From the NCBI GenBank assembly GCA_010093515.1, contig MU001675.1, positions 635,291 through 699,290 of the forward strand: DNA of 64,000 nucleotides, written 5' to 3'. The notes under the pieces are model-generated. The model was not told the DNA's origin and did no database searches. It saw nothing but the letters and a program-made list of their open reading frames with translations. The position numbers and the translations under genes were made by a program. Of this stretch, positions 46,416 to 60,296 are shown piece after piece. How positions within the stretch are numbered: position 1 is the stretch's first letter; every line of letters starts with the position of its first letter. The stretch comes from Lineolata rhizophorae. Its lineage: Eukaryota; Ascomycota; Dothideomycetes; Lineolatales; Lineolataceae.

Positions 46416-48088
46416 ATGCCTCTCATCAATGTGCGAGAGTTGCTCCAGTTTCCGGCTGGCGACAACGAGACCGACACAGTCATAAATGGAGTTCATTTCA
46501 ATCGCACCGCTCTCGAATTGTACAACTACACGATATATACGAACAATACCATTTCGAACAGCTCGAAATGCTACCTTATCTTCGACCAGTATCAGCCGGT
46601 TATGTTTTCCAACGGTAGTTGGGTCAACGGCACGAGCTGCTACTTTCCATACTACGGGATACAGAGCCGAGGTGCTGCCAGCATTGCATTGGCCTCCGTT
46701 TTTGCTATGAGCATAATGTTTACTTTGCTCAATTTGCGCAAGCATGGGAAACTTTACCTGCGGGAAGATAAACGCTTCAGGGTTGTGGGCAGGCGGTGGC
46801 AGTGGTACTGGATGGCATTCGTTGCTGCATGCGGTGCCATCAGTTGCATCACTGCTGTCGACGTTGACCGGGACTATCTTCAAAGCATTGCTCTCATCTT
46901 ACAGAGCTTTTTCTTCTGCCTCATGTTGCCGGGAACACTGGCCATGGTCTGGGAAGCCACAAGGCATTGGTGTGTGATACGAATCCAAACCAACTGAGCC
47001 ATTTTTTGTGCTGATGTTTTGCAGGGGCTCTTGGCAGGAACGCCAGATTGTTGACTCTGACCCTTATGGTCTCCCTCAAGATGATCGCAGGTCAAAAACC
47101 GAATTCTGGCTTCCACTTGTATTCTACCTTTTCGCTTGGTTGGTGCGTGATCCCCTCCCACGAGTGAGAATTGCTTCTTCTAAGTCTCGCACATCAGAAC
47201 TTTTTCATGGTTATCCCGCGATCTTGGACACCAATTGAGCGCCAACGCTCACCCGAACAGCAACGTGACGTTGCAGTACCTTCGGCTACGGATGCACGCC
47301 ACAAGGCTGGGGCTATACTTGCCGCTGTTGCTTGGTCTGTGATCGTGTTCTCCCTCCACCATAGCTTAAAGCATTACAAGCCACGAAGCGACACCTTTAT
47401 AGGCAAGATCAATGGCTTCTGCCGTGACTGCCCAACTAAGCTCTTCCTTGCTATCATCGTACTCGCAATCCGGATTGCGTATGCCATTGCGGCTGCGTGG
47501 GACTGGGACATCACTGTCTTTAAGTTCAATGGCCAACCTGGTTGGGCATACGGACTCGGCTACGGAACCACAATCGTCCTACTCGTCATCTTCGAAATTG
47601 CCGGCTTCATAGAGCCCAATGAAGACCGTTCTTTGATTGAGCAGCGCCGCCGGCGTGGCCAGGCTATAGATACCGAGCTAGGCATTGTTGCGAAGCCGCA
47701 TTGGTGGTCGAAACTGCACGGCGCGACACACATGTCGGACGAGGAACGTATGCGCGCCCTCGCCGCCGAGGTCAGGAACCCGGGTAACAGCAATCGCGAG
47801 GACGTTTCCGGTCCGCGGAGCCCGAGGGCCTACGCAGCCAACGTCGAGCTGGGTGACATGCGCCAAGGTCTGCGTGACCGTAGCCGGAGTCGTCCTGGCC
47901 TCGACCCTTACCGCGATCACAGCGTAGGGAGCGACGTGAGCGAAGCGTCGAGTAACCTGGGAACACGTCCGCCTATGCCACGTGCGCAGAGGATGGATAC
48001 TTCAACCAGCGAGGCGGCAAGTACGATAACGGGGACCACCGTGGGAAATACGAGACCACAACAGATTAGGAGCATGTTGGATATATGA
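46416..48088 (+). CDS. Multi-pass membrane protein, DUF2434-like
   Basis: No function is known for this fungal-specific family. Exons 46416-46969, 47025-47142 and 47198-48088 give 520 residues. The N-terminal 95 residues should be outside the membrane: they carry seven N-x-S/T sequons (NET, NRT, NYT, NNT, NSS, NGS, NGT) and a few cysteines. About seven hydrophobic helices follow: one near 90-110, two around 130-180 next to the conserved RVVGRRWQWYWM, and four between 200 and 360. The cytosolic tail (about 370-520) is charged and Ser/Arg-rich (SRSRPGLDPYRDH). This outline, glycosylated head plus about seven helices plus long tail, resembles a receptor, but no GPCR signature can be claimed. The assignment to DUF2434 rests on recall of the WQWYW motif. 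The start follows a long leader without a competing in-frame ATG. Confidence 0.8.
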
Positions 48089-51000
48089 TCGACGGAAATG
48101 ACTTAGTGAAGGCAATGAGACTCAAGGTTTGTGTTATGTACGGTTGGTACGTCGCTAGAGATTCAAGGGGAGACGCAAGTATCAGACGTTCGGGTGTTTG
48201 CTGAGGTGCTAGGGCACGTTTTTCACGGTGTATTCTTAGGGCGTAAGTGGACGAGCAATGTCTACGATATCGGATCATGTCGGATATCCTCTAAGCAGAT
48301 TGTCACTTCGAATAATGGGGCTCTCGATTTTCACAAGCAGAGGCAGGACTGAATTTTTCCATGGAGCAAATTCCTTCTGATTTAGCTCATGCAGTCATCT
48401 TGATGACCCTTAACGCCAAAACTTGCACTGACAAGGCATCTACATTTTGTTACTTGCATACCCACTGTTTGGTTCGTTACATTAATACGATACAGCTGGC
48501 CGTCGAAGATGTATCAAAACTTACTCCTGTTGGTATTATGCTGAGAGCAAATGTTTTTAACCGTGACTCTAAGTACTGTCCGTTAGAGGTATGCTTCCGA
48601 ATCTGATAGCTATAGTATCGCGTTTACCCATTAACCCTATGTTGGGCAATAAATGTCTCCGCTTGAAGGATTGACCCGGTTCGGAGGAATTCATCTCCGG
48701 TGTAAAGGATCAGTAGACAAACCGTTCGGTGACTTTCAAAGGCATTTTGGGGTCCACTTCATCGGGGGCCGCGACTCGGCCACGACTGGGAGACAACATC
48801 GCCCCTAACCCTCTCCCCCGTGAATCATATGCAACTTGCTCCTAACAAGGATCATGGCCCCCAAATAAATTGAACCCGCCTAGCATACCTACACCAAGGC
48901 TAAGCAAGAGCGGCCTAAGCGAAATATAAACGCTCAAGTGAAGTCGGCTTCATGCGTTGATTAGCAGCTTGCAATTGGTCGCTGTTTGAGGCCGAGAGCG
49001 ATATCGCAATTTTTACAAAGAATGCAAAGCTGTGGGGCAGTCAGACAATGGTCTGTCTGCACTAAGCAAGTACATATGTTTTAAGGCAGCGTTCTTAGTT
49101 TCGTACATACTATATAGACTAATGATTGGTTGACCCAGAAGACTTTGGAAACAACACAAAAGCTCTAGTAAAAGGCTGGAGCGAAAGGTCGAATGTTCCC
49201 ATACCTGGAATTGAAGGCATCTATGAGCGTATCACGCTTCCGTAACGACTCCATATTATAGGTGCGTTAAACTTACAAAATTTAGGAGAGCGCCACAATG
49301 CGGTATCCAATATACTAAACACTGAATGCGGGCCCATGAAGTACCAAGTTTGCCGAGGTTACTCTGTAGTAGGCAAACAACCTACACCAAAGGTTCTGAC
49401 ACTTAGTAGGTGCTCAACCAATGAATTGCAAAAGGATGCTAATTAATGATACCATAGCACCCAATAACATAGAGACCGAATAGACCCAATGTGTTCCAAA
49501 ACTCAAAAGCGTTAGCCGCATATGGAAAGAATATTTGCCGACTTTGTTGCGGAGACACATAATCGATCACTTGCCAGGATACATCTGAATTCAGTATCTC
49601 CCTATACACCACTAGTTTGCGAACCTAGAACTTCATATGTTCGCTCTTCAGAAATTGTACTCGGAATCCCCTGTTCTGAGATCTTCAGTTCATCCTAAAG
49701 AGTCTAACCTAGTCGTCTTGCTCTATCTGCCGTGTTTCTAATTCCCATATCCAGTTTCGAAACATCTTTGTATAATGTGCGAGAAGAACGGCCTACCTCT
49801 AATGTTCCGATAGGTCGGTTTGTCTGCAGATAAAGCGTTTCTAATATGCTCAGTCTAGAGCAGTTGCGTGGGCATGAACTGTTCCCTAACCCCGATTGAT
49901 TCCCACCAGCCACTCCGCTATACTCATGCATCAAAAAGAACCAACGCTCTACGCTTAAACCTCCATTTTTTGTCCTTGCCTGTTGCTTACAAATCTTTGT
50001 CCCTGCTCCTAGATTTAGCCAACATCCAAAACGCACCTTCACCTCAACAAGGTTGGATTGCCCTTAAGCGTAGGACCTTCCGTCGTCGAAACGGCATGAT
50101 TCTCCGCTATACGCTCCGTGGACCTCGGAATTGAGAACTACCGTTCAGAGTGCGTAATTTTTTGGAGACTAGATTTTCAAGTAGCCCTGCATTAGAATCC
50201 TACATTAATTGCTGCGCTTCTGATGCTGCTGTTCCTCCACCTTATATGGCGCCTTTAAGTACAACCTAGCTAGCGACATGATTTCCAACACTTTGAAATG
50301 CGTCTAGATATACGCTATTTGCTCTCCATGAAATTGATATTTTTGATATTGTGGCATCTTCGGACCAGCACACAGGATGCTATTCAGGACCTGAAAGGAA
50401 GAAGCGTAGATGGAAGCTCCCTTACGTATATTTAGTAGAAAACTTCTAAATACTAGCTACAACCTAATATTAAGCCCGCACCTCTTGCTTCTTGCCTTGT
50501 CGGGAAATGCAAAGCCCGGGACTAAAACTAACCTCCGTTAGACGAACGAGTTTATCCTGCTACCTATGTACATTCTTCCTGGCCCGATCTTTCTGCAGGG
50601 CTGTCCATTACGAAAGTCGCCCCTACAGGTCGAGCGCCGCAAAACTCGACGAGGGGCTTGGGTTGTGGGACAAATCCCCACAACCCTCTGTAACCGCGGG
50701 GCTTGATGGACCCCCGAAATGTGGTGGGGTGCGGGGCCCCACTACACATCTGTTTCACGCCACGTTCCTTAGCGGGAGACTGAGACTTGAGTTTTGTTTC
50801 TAGCCCCATCGGCGGCAAAGTGAGGGCAACCTCCAGACAGGTTCAATTTGAGACAATCTGCGGTGCGAAGATCCGGCGAGTGAGGCCCTATGGCTTGCCC
50901 CGGTCATGTGATTCACGTCTGGCTGTGCTGGCTGCCGTGCCCGCTGCCAGAGCATCTGCAAGAATTGATTTGCAGCCGTAGATCCATTAAAAGTCCTGTA

Positions 51001-51285
51001 TGGTACTTTGAGGCCGACGAATCTTTTGGAGACCTATATACCAGTATTGGTGCGTTCATGTAACAATCGGCACGGAAGCACTCATATATAATTCACTCCA
51101 AAAATAATTTCGAGGGTACTTCTGTAAGTGCCGAATTGGATTTTAGAAGATCTGAACGGATTTGGAGAAGCAACACCCTGATTTCTGTGAAACATTTACG
51201 GTAGAAATTTGGAATGCAGCAACCATGAACAAAAAGAAGTCAAACTTTCCGCAAGCCAGCCTGTATCAGTCATTTCCTAGGTCAT
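48089..51285. other. 3.2-kb gene-free stretch at the left border of the accessory block
   Basis: Mostly AT-rich with short open frames only. No transposase or reverse-transcriptase remnant was recognised. A GC-rich patch with repeated GYGGGG motifs lies at 50676-50742. Confidence 0.45.
50676..50742. promoter_or_regulatory. Dense patch of GYGGGG/CCCCRC motifs
   Basis: Five motifs in 67 bp: CCCCAC (50676-50681), GCGGGG (50696-50701), GTGGGG (50724-50729), GCGGGG (50731-50736) and CCCCAC (50737-50742). The third and fourth are spaced by exactly 7 bp, the same spacing as in the array upstream of the C2H2 regulator. All fit the CreA consensus SYGGRG. No gene start lies next to it; the VAO gene ends 544 bp downstream. 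Confidence 0.45.
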
Positions 51286-53446
<2,161 letters not shown>

Positions 53447-55036
53447 GTTGAGGTCTGTTCAATCAAGACGGCAGGAGGCGAAAGAGTGGTTTTTTTTTTA
53501 AGTCGACAACATGCGACTATATTTCACTTAAATGTGCATCTGATGGCGAAATAACTTAGGGAGTGAAAATTTTTGGCATGTGCTGAGTTGTCGTTCTCCC
53601 ATTCCTCTTACAGCGTTTCCCCGCTGGGGTTGCCCCACAAGATCCCCGCTTTGGTATCGTAATCATGGCGAAGTGGGTAGGTCGCACTCGCCTGTGGGAG
53701 TAGTCTTTTCTGTAGAGTTATAACACTACACGGCAGATTCAAGTCTGAGAAACTAGCGTCCCACTTGCTCTCCAAAATGCGTGGGAAACCAGTCGTGGGT
53801 CCCGAAATTTGTAGATTGGACATTGCTGCAATGTCATCTCCACGGCACTTCGAGAAACTTTGGGGCCAATATCTCGTCTTATTGCGATCAGCAACATGAA
53901 AGATGAGCTAGCAGTGGGGATGCAGATTTATTTGGATGATTGGACGAACTAACACATGGACTGGCAGACGGAAAGGGCGCACAAATGATACCTGTGTATC
54001 GCTGTATTTAGTACGCGATATCTGTATCACTAGAAGTTTCGCATGCATCATTTAGTTCATGCCAATGGTCTACGCATTTTGTGTTGGAAGTGGCTGATGA
54101 CGTGCAAGCTAACTCTGATGTAGTCCTCTCTAGAAACTAATGACAAAGGAGTATTTGGCTTGAGAATATTCTCTGCGTCCGAGAGTTGTAAAAGTATATG
54201 AACAGCTCAGTCGTTTCCCTCATGAGAAACACGAATAGCTCCATAGCGGAATTGCGATTGAACGAATTTGTCGGATCGTAGATTCGGATCTAGATTGTCA
54301 GCGAGCTCAAACGAGTCATATTTATATTTCTGTTAATCACAGACAGCTCATGCCTGTCTACAAGTTTTTTTTTATGAAATATAAGACCATGTTCTGTATT
54401 TATTAAAGGTAGTAACATGTGACTCCCGTATCACTAGTGGACAGCTGCCAATGGATAGTATTTGGTTAGAGAATGGCTGGCCCGTAGAGCGAATGCCGCG
54501 AATGCCATGCTCAAGCCTTGAAAAGCCGCTTTTCCCGCGCAGTTTCGAACCAAACTACGGGCGTGCTTTCCTAAACACTTTCCATATAACTTTTATTTCT
54601 TGCAGTGCACTCTTGTCTTTCACAGCGTAAATTTCCCCCGGTCATTCCCGCAAGACATACATACTAGGTATCTAGGTCAAACAGCTGAGATAGTAGAGCT
54701 GTCCCCGCAATAACGTCATACCGTCCAGCAACCTGTAGAAGCCACGTCCCCACTAACTTAGGGCTGCAGCAAAGAATGTGGGTTAAGTCAGATGATGCAT
54801 CATGGAGCAGGCTTCTCCGTGGGGCTTAAGGAGAGTCGTTAAATTGGTAGACACTAGGGTATATTGTAAATCTAATCGAAGTTAAATGCCGTGAGGTCCA
54901 CCTGTGCCGACATCTGCGAGTGGAAGCACCAGCAGCCGACTGGTGCACTGCGCCGCTGTATACACAGCAGTCTGAATGAGGTTCATTCTGAAAAGCTCTG
55001 TTATTTTCTTGCCAACCGTCTAGCTATACAGACAAC
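53447..55036. promoter_or_regulatory. Divergent spacer between VAO and P450 genes with seven GYGGGG motifs
   Basis: 1.6 kb. Motifs, either strand: 53619-53624, 53633-53638, 53644-53649, 53914-53919, 54703-54708, 54748-54753 and 54819-54824. The first three lie within 31 bp. Chance expectation for GTGGGG or GCGGGG on either strand is about 1.5 per 1.6 kb at even base composition. A 71-codon open frame at 53608-53823 (minus) has no family signature and was not called as a gene. Confidence 0.5.
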
Positions 55037-56766
55037 ATGGCAATACTCGCGAACATTTCTAACCTATTCGATGCTGATAGACCTCTACGGTCAGCAGCAT
55101 TGCTCTTAGCCGTTGCGGTTTGTGGACCTTCTCTCTGGCTTTTGGTTGAGTATGCCCAAATTCTCCGTTTGCGCCGAAAGATGCCTCCGGGTCCTTTCCC
55201 GCTCCCTTTGGTCGGCAACTTCTTCAGTATTCCCAAGGTGAAGCCATGGATTGCCTGGGAAAAGCTATCCCACAAGTACGGCAGCCCCATGGTTACCCTA
55301 TGGAATGGTCATCGTCCCATTATTGTCTGCAATGACATCTGGTGCATTTCGGATTTGCTGGACAAGCGGGCCAACATCTACTCCTCACGACCCCACTTCG
55401 TTGTTATGGGAGACATGATGAATCAGAGCGAGGCAAATCAAGTGTGTCAGGTCTACGGAGATCGCTGGCGTCTTCACCGACGTTTGACTGTAAGTTCTAC
55501 ACTTTCTTCATTTCGCTGGAGGAATGTTGCTCACTATTTAGTAGCATACAGCTGTTGGAACACAGGTGGTAAAGAAACACCGAGATGCGCAAGCCAACGA
55601 GTCCAAGGTGTTAGCCCTACATCTCATGGAGGACCCGGACAATTTCGAGCTTGCAGTCGAACGTTATTCGACCTCTGTAGTCTCCATGCTCGGCTGGGGT
55701 CGAAGAATCGACAAGATCAACGATCCAGTAGGACAGGTGGCCCTCGCCTTCATGGAAGGCGTCGACTTCGTGGTTCCTGGGCTCTACATTATGGAAGCCA
55801 TACCCTGGCTAGCCAAGCTTCCCGGTTGGCTTTATCCTCTGCCGTCGAAAATCCTCAGTGGCACCAAGCTCATGCAGAAATATTTCACCGCGCTGTCCAG
55901 AGAGGGGGCTACAGCACAGGAGGACAACTTCTCCAAGCGATTAATCGCTGCGCAGAATGAGGACGGACTCAAGGACGAAGATGTTGCCTGTTTGACCGCT
56001 AACCTCATTGGCGGCGGAGTCGACACGACCTCAAGCTCGATCCTCACCTTCATCCTGGCCATGTGCGTGTTTCCCGAAGCACAGAACAAGGCACACGAGG
56101 AACTCGATAGCGTGGTCGGTCGCGAGCGCTCGCCAAACTGGTCGGACGAAGATAACCTACCGTACATCAAGGCCGCTATTTCCGAAGCCCTCCGCTGGAG
56201 AACAGTGACTGTTCTAGCGGGTATTCCACATGCACCCATCCAGGACGATGAATACAGAGGGTATTTCATCCCTAAGGATACCAGTATTACAGGCAACATG
56301 TGGGCTATCCACCGCCATCCACGTGAATTTCCCGAGCCGGACGTGTACCGCCCAGAACGATTCCTCAACGGGCTCGAACGGCCCTATCCGAATAAGAAGG
56401 GACACAACGCCTTCGGGTGGGGACGCCGCCAGTGCAGTGGACAGCCTCTTGCTGAGCAGGGCCTCTACATCACAATCTCCCGGCTCCTATGGGCGTTTGA
56501 AATTCGACCCGGGCTTGATGATATGGTAAAGGTGCATTCTACCCTCTTCGTTGTACGCCGTTAATGCTTTACAGGGTAACGAAGAACCATTGGACATCTT
56601 CGCTTACACGAAGAGCGAGAACATGCGACCGGAGAAGTTCAAGGCCCGCTTCATTCCCCGATCGGAGAAGATAGCCGAGCTCATCCGTAGCGAAGCCACT
56701 GCTGCGCTCGAGGACCTTGGCTCGTTCGCGGGCGAGACCAAGGTTACCATGCAAAGCGTGATGTAG
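55037..56766 (+). CDS. Cytochrome P450 monooxygenase
   Basis: Heme-thiolate monooxygenase, predicted ER membrane-bound and of class II; the substrate is unknown. Exons 55037-55489, 55545-56525 and 56575-56766 give 541 residues. The N-terminus has one membrane anchor (about 18-40) and the hinge MPPGPFPLPLVGNF. The I-helix motif GGGVDTTSS lies at 307-315, ExxR (EALR) at 365-368, PERF at 421-424 and the heme loop FGWGRRQC at 441-448 with Cys448 as the axial ligand. The tail LDIFAYTKSENMRPEKFKARF is shared with fungal OrdA-like P450s (annotated as O-methylsterigmatocystin oxidoreductase-like), only a family resemblance. The second exon starts at an acceptor directly after TTTAGTAG, because this gives HTAVGTQVVKKHRD as in relatives. 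Inferred role: hydroxylation or O-demethylation in the same pathway as the VAO enzyme. Confidence 0.9.
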
Positions 56767-57260
56767 GATTCGGGCTCGAGGAGAGTTCGGGCAACTTGGA
56801 GAAATTGTGCGGGAAGTCAGACTCCGAAATTCGCTGGCCATTGAGTCGACGACCGAAGACAAGGCGGTCGGGAGTACTCCGAGTCGCGGAGCGGCAAGCA
56901 ATTGCACGCGATTGAGTGTATCAGAAGGCGCGGGGGAGAGCTACATGTGAATAGCAAAGTTGAAGCTGAGACCAAGCATTTTGCCTGAGACTTGCATCGT
57001 GTGGGCCAGTTCGTCAATCTCGGCGCCCAGATCCGATGTCCTAATTGGCTGGCCCAGGCACACGCGTTCCCCGCACCCCGCACTCCGCACCCCACATCTC
57101 CGGCCCTCGGGCCCGGGCGAACCCATAAGCGGCAAGTTGCCTCAGCTACCCAAGATCCCCCGGCCCTCCCAATCCCGGCAGATCTTCGCCAGACTCGCCC
57201 ACTACTGCGCCGACGTACACGCACTGTGCTCTTGCGACATGTTGCGGGCTGGTCACCATC
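56767..57260. promoter_or_regulatory. Promoter region of the C2H2 regulator
   Basis: 494-bp spacer between the P450 stop and the regulator ATG. It contains the heptad array at 57069-57103, about 160-190 bp before the ATG. Confidence 0.5.
57069..57103 (+). promoter_or_regulatory. Tandem 7-bp array CCCCGCA x4 in the regulator's own promoter
   Basis: Four consecutive heptads: CCCCGCA (57069-57075), CCCCGCA (57076-57082), CTCCGCA (57083-57089) and CCCCACA (57090-57096), then CTCCGG (57098-57103). The reverse strand reads GYGGRG in each case, matching the CreA consensus SYGGRG. It also matches GNGGGG, which I derive from the recognition helices of the encoded protein. Either autoregulation or carbon repression is possible. 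Confidence 0.5.
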
Positions 57261-60200
57261 ATGCCACGGAAGGCAAAGGGAGGCAGTCTGTCCGACGGAG
57301 CCCCTGGAGCGGCTAAAAAATGCTCTCATTGCGACCGCCACTTCACGAAGCAAGAGCACCTCAAACGACATGAACGGGCTCGTACGCATCCCCCCTTGCC
57401 TAGCCTTTGAAGAGGTCAAGATAACTAAATTCCGTCGTCAGACACGGGTGAAAAGCCGTACAAATGTACCTTTTGCCGAAAACGATTTGCAAGAGGGTGA
57501 GAAGTTCCTCATCCCAAGCAGATGCAATTGCGCATTCAGATTGACCGTATGCTTAGCGACGTGTTGACGCGGCACGTCCGAGGCCACCAGGCAGCGGATG
57601 AAGCCCGGACGGAGGACCGAGTTCCATCATCTGGTGCCGAAGGCGAACTCTCTTGTGCCGTCGAAAGAGAGTCCTCAGCCTCTCAAAATAGTCCTGCGGC
57701 TAGCATGAATTATGAAGCAAGAACTCGAGAACTGACGGCCGGCAAGGCAACCACGCCGCCTGTTGCAATGGGCTCTGTACCGCATCATTGGACTCCTGAA
57801 ATACCGAACCTAGCTACTACGGAGATCGTTGGAGAGGGCATTGCCGAGGTTCGAACCCAGGGCCACGTAGAAGGAGACGGAAACAGTGCAGAGCAGACGC
57901 CAGCCAACTTGGAGACTGAACCACGGGAGACTGAACTGCTTCATAATTCCTTCAATAAGGCCCTAGCCTCCCTTAATCCCAATGAGCATCAGTTGCTCGA
58001 TCCAACTGTGCTGGAACCCGTGCCAGAATCGGATTGGTTAGGCCAAGACTTACCCAATTACGGCTCCCCAAGTTGGATGGATGGCCTTGAGTGCGACTTG
58101 ACACAGGATTTGGACCCGCAGGCCACTTTGATAAGTCCTGCGGGTCTGGATCTAACGGAGGGGGGGAGTCTTTTCGCACCCGCTCGTCAACTTTCGCAGT
58201 CGAGCCGCGACGATATTTCAGACGAAAGATACAAGAAAATCGGCGAGCTATGGCCGCGCGAGAGGCCCGGTTCTTTTAGTCTGACGCGCAATTTCTGGTT
58301 GGACATTGTTTCCCTCAAGGCGAACAATATCCTCTCTAAACCAAGCGCAGGCAGATCCTGCACTCGCTATTCCGGACATTCGTCGGGCGTCTCCAGATGG
58401 GGAATGGATGAACAAAGGCGACTCCGTCTTGTGATAGCGTTATCTCACCCTGAGGAATTAACCCAAAGTGGATCAACGGGTCTTTCTAGCCATCTAAACA
58501 GACATACTAGCTCCACCGCTCAAGTACTTCCCTCAGCCGATATATTGGACATAAGCCTCGATGCGTACTTTAACCGTTTTCACCCACTCTTACCTTTTGT
58601 TCATAAACCGACGTTTTCTGCCGCGGCTGCACCGAACTCGTTATTATTTTCCATGTGCATGATCGGATTTGGAATTTTATTCCCTGAGGAAGCAAAGGGT
58701 ATTGTCAATGCGCATATATCAGTTAGTGAAAGACGTTCACACTACTAGACAGCTCAAATCCTAATTCTTGACCAGGGAGCGATTCGAGAATGCCGAGCAG
58801 AATTAAGGGGACCATGGCGTCCAAACGGGCCTGAAACATTGCTTAAAGCTCTTGCATCAGCCATCTCCCTCTTGAGCCTCACGGTAATGGATCAGGTATT
58901 TACCTTGCACGTGATTAGCACCGGAAAAATTTTCCACGGGCTGACGTCTCCAGGGCCACTTATATGCCGATGAAACCCAAATGTTGTACGTCGATGCCAT
59001 CACCGTTCGTAGCCCTACCTAAATGCCTGTTGCCTTTCGGAGCTGATATGTAACGTTCAAAGATTGCTCAAACGAATAACTTGTTTACGCTTTACGACGA
59101 GTCCCCACTTTTCTCCAAAATATACCAACACTGTTCTGGAGGAGAAGACACTTGGAAGGCATGGGCACGAGTCGAATCTGCAAAGCGGTAAGCCTGAGCA
59201 TAGACGTCTGCTGAGATGTTTTAGCGGCTAAGCTCTTGTCAGTATCATCGCTTGCCTCATAATGGTCGACTCATTTTACGCGCACATCCTTGGCACTCAT
59301 TCTATTATCCGAATCGAGACGCTGCAATTTTACCTACCTTGTTCTGGCTTACTATTCGAAGCTCCAAGCCCCACAAAATGGGTGCGCATGGCAAACTCTG
59401 GATATAAGATGACAGCGTCAGTCTTTGATTTCCGGCAGCATCCCGTCGCGTTCCCATCGGACGCAGTGGACAGCGATCTTGCCATACTCGGAATTCTTTC
59501 GGCCATTTGGGGCCGAATCGCAGATGCTCGGCGTCGACTTCTTCCGGTTTGTGCAGATCAACCTAAACTTATCAGTTGTCCGGCAGTGCTTTACGAACAA
59601 GACAGCTCAACCAAAGGGCTGCCGTCGATGGTACTAGAAATGTATTCCGCATACAGCAGCTCGCTCGAGTATCAAAATCCAAACTTAATGGTTTTCTGGC
59701 ACAATATGTTCTTGAACTTGACGGCGGATCTTGGCATGTTTGAGGCCGCGGCCGGTCGAAACGGGCCGCAGAGTGGAAGAGTTGCGCTAGACAACATTGC
59801 AGAGTGGTCTCCCTCGCCTCCTGCGCGAAGAGCTTGCCTCCACGCCGCTCAGGTCTACTCGTGCATGTCGCGTCGGAAGGTCATCGACGGCACGTCGTTC
59901 CTATCCGAGATAGCTTTGTTCCATTCGGCGCTCGTGGTCGGACTATACGCGTATATGATGCCAAAGACTGCACCGGAAACATATGGCGATGTCGAGCCAA
60001 TTGAGCTTCTGGACCACGTGGACTGGAATGAAATCGGCTACGAGGGTTTGGCCGTTCAGCCCTCTCCCCCGAGTCCTACGGACTCCCTCGCTAAGCGTTT
60101 TATTAAGAATGGTGGGCTGTTTTCGTTCGAAGGGACAATCTGTCGTCCGGGCTACAATTCGGCTCGAAAAATAATGTTGGAATACTCTGGGCTGCTGGAA

Positions 60201-60296
60201 GAGGTGGGCAAGTGGAATGTAAACGAGTTCGGTCGTATCCTACGTATCATGAGTGACACCATTCTAAACGCGGAGGACGCTGCGACTCCGAAATAG
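57261..60296 (+). CDS. C2H2 zinc-finger transcription factor with Fungal_trans domain
   Basis: Probable pathway-specific regulator of the neighbouring VAO, P450 and dehydrogenase genes. Seven exons, 57261-57381, 57442-57496, 57557-58721, 58776-58895, 58954-59004, 59063-59187 and 59243-60296, give 896 residues. Two adjacent C2H2 fingers are built across the first two introns: C21, C24, H37, H41 and C49, C52, H65, H69, joined by the TGEKPYK linker. Recognition positions -1, 3 and 6 are Lys, His, Arg in the first and Arg, Val, Arg in the second, which would favour GNGGGG. A Ser/Glu-rich linker (70-390) precedes the Fungal_trans domain (about 390-700), with DISLDAYFNRFHPLLPFVHK and NNLFTLYDESPLFS. 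Fifth-exon splicing uses a rare GTTCGT donor (59005), chosen because it keeps DAIT joined to IAQTNN. Confidence 0.85.

Noticed and set aside
53608-53823. 71-codon minus-strand frame upstream of the VAO gene
   Set aside because: No domain, no splice partner and it overlaps the motif-rich spacer. It could be a gene remnant but cannot be supported.
55545-55566. Later acceptor for P450 exon 2 at GTGGTAAAG
   Set aside because: It would remove HTAVGTQ, which aligns with the conserved helix after RRLT in related P450s.
57845-57860. GGTTCGAACCC, resembling a tRNA T-arm/B-box
   Set aside because: It lies in the coding sequence of the C2H2 regulator and no cloverleaf can be built around it. A similar string near 23143 also fails.
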